Assembly (NCBI RefSeq): GCF_004187715.1 | Contig: NZ_QZWF01000002.1 | Location: 744,001 to 808,000 of the forward strand | DNA length: 64,000 nucleotides | Reading direction: 5' to 3' | DNA from: Streptomyces sp. F001 | GTDB taxonomy: Bacteria; Actinomycetota; Actinomycetes; Streptomycetales; Streptomycetaceae | Shown: positions 1 to 8,027 of the stretch, in pieces | Position numbering within the stretch: position 1 is the stretch's first letter | How the letters are laid out: the number at the start of each line of letters is the position of its first letter | Notes under the pieces: model-generated | The model's input: the letters and a program-made list of their open reading frames with translations, nothing else | Database searches by the model: none | Told to the model about the DNA's origin: nothing | Made by a program: the position numbers and the translations under genes

Positions 1-161
1 TCGATGGTGAAGGTGAGGCGGTGGGCGGGGTTCGGGGGGGAGCAGGTAGTCGGCGTCCCCTGGCTGGCCGGCGGGGCCGGCCAGGTGGGGGCGGACTCGT
101 CGACGGCGCAGGGTTCGGCGGGCGAACGGGGTGCGCTGTGCTCGAAGGCAGTGGTGGTCAC
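1..161 (-). CDS. 5' end of an unidentified protein, cut by the window edge
   Basis: A GTG at 161 reading leftward is preceded by a GAGGAG Shine-Dalgarno (complement of 168-173) and opens a frame with no stop to the window edge, about 53 codons. The visible N-terminus begins VTTTAFEHSAPRSPAEP and is rich in Pro, Ala, Ser and Thr, then reaches HRLTFTI just before the edge. No signal peptide or membrane segment is visible. I do not recognise the family. The good ribosome site and unbroken frame make it a likely gene, but the body lies outside the window. Confidence 0.5.
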   Translation of the reverse strand, partial: MTTTAFEHSAPRSPAEPCAVDESAPTWPAPPASQGTPTTCSPPNPAHRLTFTI

Positions 162-648
162 GTCGCTCTCCTCACGGGCAGACGGGCAGCTTGCAGATGC
201 AGGACCAGAGGCGCCTGGGGACCGTGGCGGTTGCGGGCGTGGCGGGGCTTCACGCGGATGGCGTCATCGGCGGGTCATCGTCTGGTCCGACCGGCGGGGT
301 GCGTTGTCGTGGTGCGTGGCGGAGGGCTCTGTTACGCACTTTCGGGTGAGGAGGGCGGGCTGTCGCCAGCCTGCGCGCCGGGCGGCAGCGGCGGGGCCGG
401 GCGGTGCGGGCCGGGCGGGCCATCAACTCGAGAGTATTTACCGCATAGATGGACATCGAAGGTGAGAGTAACGGTGATGTGGGCAATTCGTAACACAGTG
501 TGCGTACCGTGGTCATCTGCCGCAGCCGCGGCCAGGGTGTGCATGCGCGGCCCGTCCGGCCGCCACTCGCACCCGCACCATGACGTCCCCTCCGCGGCCG
601 CTCACGGACCGAGACAAGGGATCGGTGCCCGTACATGCAGGAGGCTCT
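162..648. other. Intergenic region between divergent genes
   Basis: Frames through this stretch have poor protein character (Arg/Gly/Cys-rich translations on both strands), so I call no gene. It should hold the promoters of the left-edge gene and of the lamin-tail gene. The AT-richer patch near 430-500 is the likeliest promoter area for the rightward gene, but I see no convincing -35/-10 pair. Confidence 0.4.
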
Positions 649-1170
649 GTGTCTTCTTCCGTTGCGACCGCCCGTCGTCTGTCCGCCGCAGCGCTCACGG
701 CCGCTGCCGTCCTGGGCGCCACGGCACTGCCGGCGTCGGGCGCCGGCTACCCCCGCCCGGACCGCGCACAGGCGGAGATCTCGGCCGTGCAGTACGACTC
801 CCCGGGCTACGACGACGGCTCCAACCGCTCGCTGAACAGGGAATGGGTGGAGATCACCAACAACAGCCGCCGCGACGTCGACCTGGACGGCTGGACCCTG
901 AAGAGCGAAGACGGTGACACCTACACCTTCGACCGCTACCGCCTCGAAGGCCGCTCAACGGTGCGCATCCACACCGGCTTCGGCCGCGACACCGACAGCG
1001 ACCTTTACCAGGACAGCCGAGACTACGTCTGGGGCAACCGCTCCGACACCGCAACCCTGCGCAACGACCGCGGCCGCTTCATCGACGACCACGCGTGGGG
1101 CCACGACCGAGACCGCCACCACCACGACCGAGACCGTCACCACCACGGCGGCAACCACCACCGGCAGTAA
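649..1170 (+). CDS. Secreted lamin-tail-domain protein with His-rich C-terminal tail
   Basis: This is a 173-residue protein. I chose the GTG at 649 because AGGAGG sits at 639-644 and the result begins directly with a signal peptide: short N-region, Ala/Leu-rich core LSAAALTAAAVLGATALP, and a cleavage site near ASGA. The mature part (about residues 45-135) matches the lamin-tail fold, with landmarks such as NREWVEITNNS, DLDGWTL and GRSTVRIHTGFG. Bacterial lamin-tail domains occur in exported or surface proteins; no enzymatic activity is known. The last 28 residues are very rich in His, Asp and Arg (repeated RDRHHH), an unusual possibly metal-binding tail. It converges on the bL37 gene. Confidence 0.85.
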   Translation: MSSSVATARRLSAAALTAAAVLGATALPASGAGYPRPDRAQAEISAVQYDSPGYDDGSNRSLNREWVEITNNSRRDVDLDGWTLKSEDGDTYTFDRYRLEGRSTVRIHTGFGRDTDSDLYQDSRDYVWGNRSDTATLRNDRGRFIDDHAWGHDRDRHHHDRDRHHHGGNHHRQ

Positions 1171-1206
1171 GCCTGCCGTACACCTGGCCCAAAGACTGTC
1201 GGCAAC

Positions 1207-1235
1207 GGGGCAGACCTGGCGACTCGGTCTGCCCC
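1207..1235. terminator. Bidirectional hairpin terminator
   Basis: GGGGCAGACC at 1207-1216 pairs perfectly with GGTCTGCCCC at 1226-1235 across a 9-base loop. It lies between the convergent lamin-tail gene (ends 1170) and bL37 gene (ends 1273), so it could stop both transcripts. There is no long T-run, as is usual in this kind of genome. Confidence 0.7.
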
Positions 1236-1272
1236 AGGCGGCCCGGCCGGTTCGTCGGCGCGCTCGGTCGGC

Positions 1273-1347
1273 TCAGGCGTTGGGGCGCTTGCCGTGGTTG
1301 GCCTTCTTCTTCTTGCGGCCGCGTCGTTTGTTGCCTCGCTTGGCCAT
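1273..1347 (-). CDS. Ribosomal protein bL37-like 24-residue peptide
   Basis: This tiny gene encodes 24 residues starting MAKRGNKRRGRKKKK and ending KANHGKRPNA. The composition is almost entirely basic, and the ending matches my memory of the actinobacterial large-subunit protein bL37, found as an extra peptide in mycobacterial 70S structures. By analogy it would bind rRNA in the large subunit. GGAGA lies about 8 bases upstream of the ATG (complement of 1356-1360). It is a stand-alone gene convergent with the lamin-tail gene. It is easily missed because of its size, but the ribosome site, clean frame and motif make it convincing. Confidence 0.85.
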   Translation of the reverse strand: MAKRGNKRRGRKKKKANHGKRPNA

Positions 1348-1805
1348 GGTGCGTATCTCCCTAATCAGGACTTTTCACACCTTCGCCAGTCTAGATTCAG
1401 CCCGTGGGATCCGCATCAGCGCTGCGCCACCCACACGCGCAAGCCGCAGCTCCGCCTCACGGCCCTGCCGAGCGCGCCAGCAGCGATCAAGCCAGGGAAG
1501 TCCCCGCCCCTCCAGGCCGCGTCCCTCCGGATAATTCGATCGCGCCGCGGCACGACGTCCGCTGCATAGGCGCGGTGACCGATCCCTATGTCCGGCGCTC
1601 GCGGCACAGGTTCTCTCCTCTGTCCGCTCCTTGGAGAGCCGCCGCACTGTCCCAGCGAGAGTCACGGCCGGCACCTGGCATCCGGCGTCGCCCCAGAGGA
1701 CAGTGGGCTTGGGCCGTTCTGCCGATGTGTTGCGGCGCAAGCACGGCTGACCTGCCGTTTCGCCTTCCGGAGTGAGGTCCCTCCTTCTGGAGAACCGACC
1801 GCGGG
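1348..1805. other. Intergenic region, no gene recognised
   Basis: The region lies between the bL37 start and the end of the universal stress protein gene. Open frames exist on both strands but have low-complexity, Arg-rich translations typical of GC-rich shadows. The bL37 promoter must lie at the left end, just above 1360. Confidence 0.4.
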
Positions 1806-2690
1806 CTACTGGTCGTGCGCATGCGGGACGGTGATGACCGGGCAGTGTGCGTGGTGCAGTACGCCCTGACTGACGGAGCCCAGCAGCATGCCGGTGAAGC
1901 CGCCGTGCCCGCGTGCGCCCACGACCAGGCCGAGGGCGTCTTCGGACGCCTTGGTGAGGACCTGTACCGGGTGACCTCTCACGACCTCGTGGTGCAGTTC
2001 CACCTCCGGACGGGCCGCGGTACGCACCGTAACCGTCTCCGACAGCAGCCTGTGGCACTCCTGGACGGCCGCGTCCTCGTCGAGAACTCCGAGCCGTGGA
2101 GGGTGCCACACGTACAGGGCCCGCAGGGCCGCACCGCGCAGGGCGGCCTCCTCGAAGGCGAAGTCGACGGCGGCCGCGGACTGAGGGCTGCCGTCGACCC
2201 CGACCACGAAGTACGGCTGCGGCTGGGCGCTGTGTTCCGGCTCCGGTACGACCACCACGGGGCAGGGCGCGTGGGCGATGAGCGGGAGGGAGACGGCGGC
2301 GGAGGTGAAGAGCTCCCGGACAGCGCTCAGGTGCCAGGAACCGAGCACGACCTCTGTGGCGTTTTGCGCCTGCTCGCGCAGTACCCACGCCGGATGCCCC
2401 TCCGCCAGCAGCCCGGTCACCCGTACCTGCGGATGCCGGGACTCGACGAAGGCGACCGCCGCCTTCAGCACCCGATCCCCCGTCGCGTGCAACGCCTCGT
2501 TCCACTCCTCCCAGGACGGCCGCCCGCCCGTCGGCCGGTACCCGGGGGTCGGCACGTTCTGCGCGAGGACCAGCAGCAGGGGCAGGCGGCGCCGGTCCGC
2601 CTCGTCGGCGGCCCAGGCGAGTGCCGTGCGTTTGCCGGGATCGGGGTCGACGCCGGCCACGATGGGTTTACGTCCTTGTGCATGCGTCAT
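1806..2690 (-). CDS. Universal stress protein with two Usp domains
   Basis: This 294-residue protein has tandem Usp domains (about residues 9-148 and 160-290). The second keeps the ATP-binding pattern at its end: GARGHGGFTGMLLGSVSQG, followed by CPVITVP. The first has the related but degenerate GSWHLSAVRELFTSAAVS, so it may bind nucleotide poorly. Such double-domain proteins act in the cytoplasm in stress, hypoxia or dormancy responses. The ATG at 2690 has GGAG six bases upstream. It lies in a group of leftward genes with the small coiled-coil and DUF2267 proteins, which often accompany stress genes in actinomycetes. Confidence 0.9.
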   Translation of the reverse strand: MTHAQGRKPIVAGVDPDPGKRTALAWAADEADRRRLPLLLVLAQNVPTPGYRPTGGRPSWEEWNEALHATGDRVLKAAVAFVESRHPQVRVTGLLAEGHPAWVLREQAQNATEVVLGSWHLSAVRELFTSAAVSLPLIAHAPCPVVVVPEPEHSAQPQPYFVVGVDGSPQSAAAVDFAFEEAALRGAALRALYVWHPPRLGVLDEDAAVQECHRLLSETVTVRTAARPEVELHHEVVRGHPVQVLTKASEDALGLVVGARGHGGFTGMLLGSVSQGVLHHAHCPVITVPHAHDQ

Positions 2691-2791
2691 CGCCGACTCC
2701 GTGGTTTCTTATCGGCACGTCGACCCCCGTACCGGCCGGTGCAGGCGCAGTCACCGCGGCCGACTCCGTCTTCTCCGGCGCGCCGGTGCGT

Positions 2792-3001
2792 CTACAGGCC
2801 CTGGGAGAGCAGGAGTTCGTGGGCGAGTCGTGCGCCGCGTGCCGCTTCCTCGGGCGGAACGTCCTCCGACGGGATGTTCTCCAAGCCGCGGGCGAGTGCC
2901 CGGACGGCCTCGGCCAGGGTCGCGACCTGTGCTTCCAGCCGACTCAGTCGGGCCTCCGGCCCGGGCGCGGCATCGGGTTCAGGGGAACGGTTCTGCGTCA
3001 T
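2792..3001 (-). CDS. Small acidic protein with a coiled-coil segment, unknown function
   Basis: This 69-residue protein starts MTQNRSPEPDAAPG at the ATG at 3001, with a GGAG-type site a few bases upstream. An upstream in-frame start exists but lacks a ribosome site and gives Pro-rich non-conserved sequence. Residues 17-45 form a heptad-like helix (EARLSRLEAQVATLAEAVRAL), suggesting oligomerisation through a coiled coil. No catalytic motif or membrane segment is visible. It lies about 100 bases upstream of the universal stress gene on the same strand and may be co-transcribed with it. Confidence 0.6.
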   Translation of the reverse strand: MTQNRSPEPDAAPGPEARLSRLEAQVATLAEAVRALARGLENIPSEDVPPEEAARGARLAHELLLSQGL

Positions 3002-3282
3002 GTCGTGCTCCCTAACGAGGTGATGACGGGCCGGGCCGTTACTCGGCGGGGCGATCAGGCTGTAGGCCACTTGTCGTCACGCCGCTGAGGTGCCACACGT
3101 CGGTTCATCGACCGGAGGCTCCCCGTCCCGGAGTGCAGGTCGTTGACTTCGTGCCGGTCAACGACCTGCGCCCGATGACTGAGCGACGCAAGGAAGTTGT
3201 CACCCTGAGTGTCCGTCAGGTCCTGGCCCGCTCCGTGCCGGGGCGTCGCCATGCTGGTACCTGGCTCGTGCGTAGCGCTCGG

Positions 3283-3714
3283 TCAGGCAGTCGGCTGAAG
3301 GAGGAGTGCGCGGATGTCGTGCGGAAGTTGCTCCATTGCCGCCTCCAGTTGCCCGGGCGAGACGTGGTCGCGTACGACGGCGGTGACCGCGGGAACGATC
3401 CGGGGCACTTCTTCGGCAGTGACCTTCGCTTCCTGGACGAAGCGGTTCACGTAGCCTTCGCGGTCGTACTTGATCGGTACGGTGCTGGGGTCCCAGCCGT
3501 CGTAGTAGGCGCCCCGCAGCAGGTCGGGGAGCTGCGCGGCGAAGTGGGCGGCCACGTCGATGGTGACCCGGTCGCGGAGCGTGTGCAGCCAGGTGCGCAG
3601 CACCCGGTGGGCGAGGTGGCGGTCCTCGGTTCCCAGGGCTTCGGACACCGCTTTCAGCCAGATGTTGGCGGTGTGGATGGCGTGCTCGAAGTCGGGTGGA
3701 TGTGTGGGAGGCAT
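3283..3714 (-). CDS. DUF2267 family protein
   Basis: This 143-residue protein has the DUF2267 pattern: a helical N-terminus with HAIHTANIWLKAVSEAL, then HLAHRVLRTWLHTLRDRV, AHFAAQLPDLLRGAYYDGW and a C-terminal segment ending in MEQLPHDIRALL. The family is widespread in actinomycetes; its function is not established. I chose the ATG at 3714 (MPPTHPPDFEHA) because an AAGGG-like site precedes it and the longer frame adds Cys/Arg-rich sequence without protein character. It is leftward, as is the universal stress gene downstream, and the two are plausibly part of one stress-related block. Confidence 0.8.
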   Translation of the reverse strand: MPPTHPPDFEHAIHTANIWLKAVSEALGTEDRHLAHRVLRTWLHTLRDRVTIDVAAHFAAQLPDLLRGAYYDGWDPSTVPIKYDREGYVNRFVQEAKVTAEEVPRIVPAVTAVVRDHVSPGQLEAAMEQLPHDIRALLLQPTA

Positions 3715-4269
3715 CGGTCTTGCCCTTCCGGTCTTCCGTGGCGCCCATGCCCTTCCGGGATTTCCGCGCCTTCGGGCGGGCGGTGTTCGGCACGGGAACG
3801 GTCGGCTCGAACGGAAGTGGCGAGGGCGCGGGTGACAGCCGCCCGGTGACGTACCGCATGCGCAGCACGACGTGCACGCGGTGGCTTCTCCTTCCTGCCC
3901 TAGGCTCCATGCTAGGGCGGACGGAACCGGTTGGCAGCCGCGCCACAGCACGGCGTCACGTGGTTGGGCAGACGGGACCGGGCAACGTTTGCCGACGGCT
4001 TTGGGCAGCACTTGGTGATCAAGCGGCTTGCACCAGTTGTTGGGTTCCCGGTGTCTGGGCAGAGGAAGACGGGCACGGCAGCTGTGGGATCAGCGCAGCT
4101 CAGGGTGTCGTGGGCCTGGATGACGCCGTGGGAGAAGGTGCGCCAGGGCCATGGGATCTGCTTCCCATTGGCCAGGGTGCGGCCGGTTGTGCGCTTCCGA
4201 AGCGACGCCGAAGCGACAAGCAGCGCAGCTTCGGGAGTACCTGGCCCGCAACAGGGGGGCAGGCCGCTG
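3715..4269. other. Intergenic region, no gene recognised
   Basis: I see no frame with protein-like composition here. The left part should contain the promoter for the DUF2267 gene. The right part merges into the ABC-F relic and may be the decayed remainder of that gene. Confidence 0.35.
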
Positions 4270-4530
4270 CCTGACGCGTGGCGATGCGGCCGTCGCGCAG
4301 CTCGAGGCGCGAGCCGGTGAACCGGGCCCGCATCCGGCGGTCGTGTCCAAGTCGTTCGTCGGCTCGTCCAGGAGCAGCAGCTCAGGTGCCGACGCCGGCG
4401 TGGCGGCCAGTGCCGGGCGGGACCGCTCACCGCCGGACAAGGCGCCCAGCAGCCTGCCGTGATCCAGGTGCGGAAGCCCGAGCCCGTGCAGCGCGACGCC
4501 CACCCGGGTGTCCGCCCCGTACCCACCCCG
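4270..4530 (-). pseudogene. Relic of an ABC-F type ATPase
   Basis: One frame (about 4530-4342) reads VGVALHGLGLPHLDHGRLL, then the ABC signature LSGGERSR and the Walker B box ELLLLDEPTNDLD. It then loses similarity, while the adjacent frame (about 4333-4275) resumes with FTGSRLELRDGRIA, the usual end of an ATPase domain. The Walker A box, most of the N-terminal half and the H-loop are missing. ABC-F proteins are soluble ribosome-associated ATPases, some giving antibiotic resistance. This copy cannot be functional. It flanks the intact hydrolase gene. Confidence 0.7.
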
Positions 4531-4597
4531 GGACCTGCAACGCCGACGGCAACATGACCCAGCGCACGACTCTTTCCGCTGGTGGAAGCCGGAGCTG

Positions 4598-5665
4598 TCA
4601 GGGAGCGCCCCTGCGCTGGACCGGGATACGGTTGATCCTCGGCCTCGCGGCGGCCTGACCTTCGTGCCTGGTCGCGGCGACCGCCGTGCTCGGGGGTGTG
4701 GGCACCCCCGCATCAGGGCCGCCCGAGCGCAGCAGCTCCCGCCATTCCTCCGCGCTCCGGGTGACCGGCTCCGTCGTGGCGATGAAGTCCTCCAGCACGG
4801 CCAGGAACCGCTGCGGATCGGCGTGGAACGGGAAGTGGCCCGCGCCCTCGAAAACCTCCAGGCGGCTGCCGGGCATTGCCGCGTGCGCCGTCCCGGCGTG
4901 CCGGGCAGGCACCACCTGGTCGCGCGAGCCCCAGACCAGCAGGGTCGGCATACCGGCAGTCAGATAGCAGCGGTCGAGCATGGTCACCACCTGGCCGCGC
5001 CAGTCGACCACTGCGCGCAGCGTGCGGAGGAACGCATCACGCGAGGCGGCGTCGGGCAGCGCATCCACCAGCCGCAGCAGATCCGGGGCGTCCTGGCCCA
5101 GTCCGGTATCGAGCAGTTTCAGCAGCCGGATCGCCAGGGCGGTCTGCGTCCGCACCGTCGGAAGCCGCAGCCAGGACAGGGCCAGATGGGCTCCGGGCAG
5201 CGAGGCCGCGCGCAACGCTGGGGTGACGCCGCGGCCCACCCCACCGGTACTCACCAGTGCCAGCCGTTCGGTGCGCTCGGGGAACTGATAGGCGAACTGC
5301 ATGGCCACCCCGCCGCCCAGTGAGTGCCCGACGAGTGTCACCTTGTCGATGTCCAGCACCCCCAGCAGGTCCCGCATCCCGTTGGCGTAGGCGGGCACCG
5401 AATAGTCGCCGCGGGGCTTGTCGGAGGATCCGTGGCCCAGCAGGTCGGGAGCGATCACCGTGTAGTGGCGAGCCAACGCGGGAATCAGATCGGCCCATGT
5501 GTCGGACGAGTCACCGATGCCATGGATCAGCAGCACGGCCGGGCCCTCGCCGACCATGCGGAACGCCCAGCGGTGGCCGTGCACGACCCGGTACTGGCGC
5601 GGGATGGACTGATGGATCACACGCAATTGCGCGCGCTCACCAGGCTGTGGGGGGATGCTCGCCAC
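4598..5665 (-). CDS. Alpha/beta hydrolase
   Basis: This 355-residue protein has the standard fold: VLLIHGIGDSSDTW (oxyanion HG), DLLGHGSSDKP, and the nucleophile elbow GHSLGGG with Ser115. The acid follows in WGSRDQVVP and the catalytic His in GAGHFPFHADP. The pattern resembles epoxide-hydrolase or lactonase-like members, but substrate cannot be read from sequence. A Pro/Ala/Arg-rich tail of about 50 residues follows the domain. The start is GTG at 5665 with GAGAGGAG about six bases upstream. Nested inverted repeats at 5708-5737 lie directly upstream and may be its operator. Confidence 0.88.
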   Translation of the reverse strand: MASIPPQPGERAQLRVIHQSIPRQYRVVHGHRWAFRMVGEGPAVLLIHGIGDSSDTWADLIPALARHYTVIAPDLLGHGSSDKPRGDYSVPAYANGMRDLLGVLDIDKVTLVGHSLGGGVAMQFAYQFPERTERLALVSTGGVGRGVTPALRAASLPGAHLALSWLRLPTVRTQTALAIRLLKLLDTGLGQDAPDLLRLVDALPDAASRDAFLRTLRAVVDWRGQVVTMLDRCYLTAGMPTLLVWGSRDQVVPARHAGTAHAAMPGSRLEVFEGAGHFPFHADPQRFLAVLEDFIATTEPVTRSAEEWRELLRSGGPDAGVPTPPSTAVAATRHEGQAAARPRINRIPVQRRGAP

Positions 5666-5707
5666 AGCGACTCCTCTCCAGGGCGCACGCGCCTTCGGCG
5701 ACTCTCC

Positions 5708-5737
5708 GGTTAACGCGCTTGTAACCTCATGCGCGTT
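5708..5737. promoter_or_regulatory. Nested inverted repeats upstream of the alpha/beta hydrolase
   Basis: Two interleaved inverted repeats are visible: GGTTA (5708-5712) with TAACC (5722-5726), and AACGCGC (5712-5718) with GCGCGTT (5731-5737). A direct duplication AAGTCGAT-AAGTCGAT lies just beyond, around 5748-5765. Position 45-100 bases upstream of the GTG at 5665 fits a promoter/operator. The binding protein is unknown. Confidence 0.4.
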
Positions 5738-6090
5738 GAAGGAATCTAAGTCGATAAGTCGATTTCTCTGGAGTGGGCTACATCACACACTGCCTCGGCC
5801 GGATCCTCTCGGAGGCATCGGAGTACCGTCGCGGCCTGCACTTCTGGGCGCCACTACGCCTCATCGCAAGATGACTGATGTGGCATACGGCACAGAAGCA
5901 TCACGCGTTGCTGCTCAGGCGTCGGCGCCCCTCGGGTTCACGGAGTCGCCGCCCTACTGTGACAGGTGACACGCCCGGGGGTTGTGCGCTGCTGTCGTAC
6001 GTCGGTGCACGAGTGTGTTCTGGTGTGCATGAGTGGGTGGCCGGCGGCGGAAGAGTCCTTTCAGGGAACGTTGGTTCGCCTGTCGAATGC
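5738..6090. other. Promoter region then degenerate DNA
   Basis: The left end holds the hydrolase control region. From about 5800 to 6090 no convincing frame is visible. It borders the TnpB-like relic and may include its lost 5' end. Confidence 0.3.
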
Positions 6091-6420
6091 GTGCTGCGGG
6101 AGGTGGCGGCGCCGTTCGTGGTGCCCGGCCCGTCCGGGGCGGCGGTCCGTGACGGGCTCAAGCACCTGACCGCCGACGACGAGCAGGTGCTCCGCTCGGT
6201 CGGCGACCACCTCGGTTCGCTCGCCTCCCGCGACCTGCTCGCTCGCCTCCCGCGACCTGAAGGCACGCTGCACGGCCGGGCTGGATCACGACGGCGATGC
6301 GTGGGCGGAGCGCAAGAGGGTGGTGACCGGGCAGTCCTCCTCGCGGTGGGCGGGGTCGATCACGAAGGCCACACACGACCAGTGGGGTCTGGCCCGGCGA
6401 GGCGGACCCGGCACCGGGTC
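6091..6420 (+). pseudogene. TnpB-like (IS605 OrfB-type) N-terminal relic, frameshifted
   Basis: The first frame reads APFVVPGPSGAAVRDGLKHL then TADDEQVLRSVGDHLGSLASRDL, which is the N-terminal pattern of actinobacterial TnpB-like transposon proteins. It then jumps frame at a 22-base tandem duplication and continues as TAGLDHDGDAWAERKR and SSSRWAGSITKATHDQW. Removing one repeat copy restores a single frame through RDLKARCTAGLDHDGDAW. The rest of the gene, including the nuclease domain, is absent: IS3 and IS5 relics follow immediately. Confidence 0.7.
6217..6259. repeat. 22-base tandem duplication causing a frameshift
   Basis: A 21-base string running from TCGCTCGCCTCC to CGCGACCTG occurs at 6217-6237 and again at 6239-6259, giving a period of 22 bases. 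As 22 is not a multiple of 3, the second copy shifts the frame of the TnpB-like relic. Confidence 0.9.
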
Positions 6421-6477
6421 ATCGCGAAATCGCCAGTCGTAGTAGCCGGATCTGGATACGCCGAATCGGCCGCACAT
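6406..6477 (-). pseudogene. IS3-family transposase OrfB N-terminal fragment
   Basis: About 24 codons from the ATG at 6477 read MCGRFGVSRSGYYDWRFR, the characteristic start region of IS3-family OrfB proteins (typically V-S-R-S-G-Y-Y-x-W). The similarity ends where the TnpB-like relic begins on the other strand. No DDE catalytic part remains. It is a junction scar between mobile elements. Confidence 0.65.
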
Positions 6478-6539
6478 GAACTCGACGCCGTATGCGTATT
6501 TCTCACAACCCTATTGGGTCCCTGTCCGGAAAATTCGGG

Positions 6540-6759
6540 CCCCTCACTTCGTCGTCCTGCCCCGCCGCTGGAAAGACGAGCGCACGATCGGCTGGTGCGT
6601 GAACGCCCGCCGAAACGCACCGACTGTGAACGGTTGCCCCAGCACTCCGAAGCCCACCACCTGAACTGGGCGCTCATCACCGTGATGACCCGGCGTCTGA
6701 CCTGCAAGAGTCCCAACACCAGCCACTGGACAAGGACAATCCTGGGTAGCCGACCATAG
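6540..6759 (+). pseudogene. IS5-family transposase C-terminal fragment, frameshifted
   Basis: One frame gives FVVLPRRWKDERTIGWCVNARRNA; after a frameshift near 6608-6620 the next frame gives CERLPQHSEAH, NWALITVMTRRLTCKSPNTS and a TAG at 6757. This is the C-terminal signature of IS5-type transposases (ERTxGW ... YERLPxHSEA ... MTRRL). The N-terminal two-thirds is missing here. A separate IS5-type N-terminal fragment lies at 10137-10264 on the opposite strand. Confidence 0.75.
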
Positions 6760-6766
6760 TTGGCTG

Positions 6767-6828
6767 CGCGACCGAGGTATGACGACCGAGGTATGACGAC
6801 CGAGGTATGACGACCGAGGTATGACGAC
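6767..6828. repeat. 14-base tandem repeat, about four copies
   Basis: The unit GACGACCGAGGTAT is repeated exactly at 6781-6794, 6795-6808 and 6809-6822, with partial copies on both sides. It follows directly after the IS5 relic and lies about 60 bases upstream of the GNAT gene, so it may be replication-slippage debris or may affect that promoter. Confidence 0.9.
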
Positions 6829-6883
6829 GCCTCATCTTCGGGTATCGGCTCCTCGGAGTCGAGTGCATGCGAGATCATGAAGC

Positions 6884-7762
6884 ATGCGCCCGGATGCTTG
6901 GCACCTCACCGAAGACATCGACGACTTCCTCGCCCGGGCCGGAGACTTCCTCCGCTCGCGCCCCGTCCTGCACAACACCCCGCTCACCGTGATGGAGAAA
7001 TGGCGGACCCGCCCGGGCGCGTTCGACCCCGGAACCGTCCTCTTCGGCCGACTGGAGTCGGACGGCGAGGCCCAGGCGATCTTCTACCGCCCTCCGACCC
7101 GCCGCCTCACCCTCACCCCGCTCTCCCCCGAGCGGGCCGACGCCCTCGCCGCCCGACTGACCGTCCTCGGCCACACCCTCTCCGGCGTCACCGCGGACCA
7201 CGACACCGCCACCGCATTCGCCGAGGCCTGGCAACGGCACACCGGCGCGACGCCCACGCTCCGCGTCCGGATGCACCTGTACCGCCTCGGCACGCTCACC
7301 CCGCCCGAACCGCACCCGGAGGGCCACGGCCGGAGCGTGGGCAAGCAGGACCACGAGCACCTCATGCGCTGGTGCCGTGAACTCGCCGCGGACCTCGGGG
7401 AGGCCGTCACCATCGACGCCGACTCCTGGGCCGGCACCCGCTTCGCCGAGAAGCGCTACACCTTCTGGGAGATCCCGGACGGCACCCCCGTCTCCATGGC
7501 GGGTGTGACCCCGATGGTCGCCGGGATGGTCCGGGTGGATCCCGTCTACACCCCGGCCCACCTTCGTGGCCGCGGCTACGCGGCCGCCGTGACCGCCGAG
7601 GTGAGCCGGGCCGCGCTCGCCGCGGGCGCCACGGAGGTCGTGCTGTTCACGGACGCGGGCAACCCCACCAGCAACGCCCTCTATCAGCGCCTCGGGTACC
7701 GCCGGGTCACCGACTGGGCCCCGTACGACTTCGCGTACGCCGAACCGGAAGCCAGTTACTGA
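6884..7762 (+). CDS. GNAT-family N-acetyltransferase
   Basis: This 292-residue protein has a C-terminal GNAT domain (about 175-285). Motif A is VDPVYTPAHLRGRGYAAAV, the acetyl-CoA pyrophosphate loop with R-G-R-G-Y-A, and motif B is LFTDAGNPTSNALYQRLGY. The N-terminal 170 residues form an extra domain seen in larger actinomycete acetyltransferases and may set substrate choice. The substrate is not evident. The ATG at 6884 is the best start by similarity; no strong ribosome site precedes it. It stands alone between mobile-element relics. Confidence 0.88.
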   Translation: MRPDAWHLTEDIDDFLARAGDFLRSRPVLHNTPLTVMEKWRTRPGAFDPGTVLFGRLESDGEAQAIFYRPPTRRLTLTPLSPERADALAARLTVLGHTLSGVTADHDTATAFAEAWQRHTGATPTLRVRMHLYRLGTLTPPEPHPEGHGRSVGKQDHEHLMRWCRELAADLGEAVTIDADSWAGTRFAEKRYTFWEIPDGTPVSMAGVTPMVAGMVRVDPVYTPAHLRGRGYAAAVTAEVSRAALAAGATEVVLFTDAGNPTSNALYQRLGYRRVTDWAPYDFAYAEPEASY

Positions 7763-8027
7763 CCTCTTCGGATTGTTGTCGGGTGGCGGGTGAGTGCCGG
7801 CAAGACAGCCGTCGATGAGGTCGGGGCGTTGCTGGATGTGGCGCAAGCCCCGGCGGAGGGTGTGTCCGAGGTGGTCGTCGGTGAAGGCGGTGTTGGTCGG
7901 CGGGCTGTTCCGTAACAGTGACCAGGTGCCCTGTACGACGTCGCCACGGGCTGCCGGGGAAATTCACGTGCCTGCGTTCCAGCACACGGCTACGGTGGAC
8001 GCGTCCAGGTGCGCAGGCTGCGGCTAC
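7763..8027. other. Degenerate DNA with a possible transposase tail on the minus strand
   Basis: Reading leftward from about 7900 to 7770, a short stretch reads TAFTDDHLGHTLRRGLRHIQ then QRPDLIDGCLAGT. It looks protein-like, with no start and no identifiable domain, and is probably the C-terminal tail of a lost transposase. No other support for a gene is visible. Confidence 0.3.

Noticed and set aside
3055..3252. A 65-codon minus-strand frame between the coiled-coil and DUF2267 genes
   Set aside because: No ribosome site and no recognisable motif; length is within chance expectation for this composition.
6767..6828. Tandem repeat considered as a CRISPR array
   Set aside because: The 14-base units abut directly with no spacers, and no cas genes are in the window.
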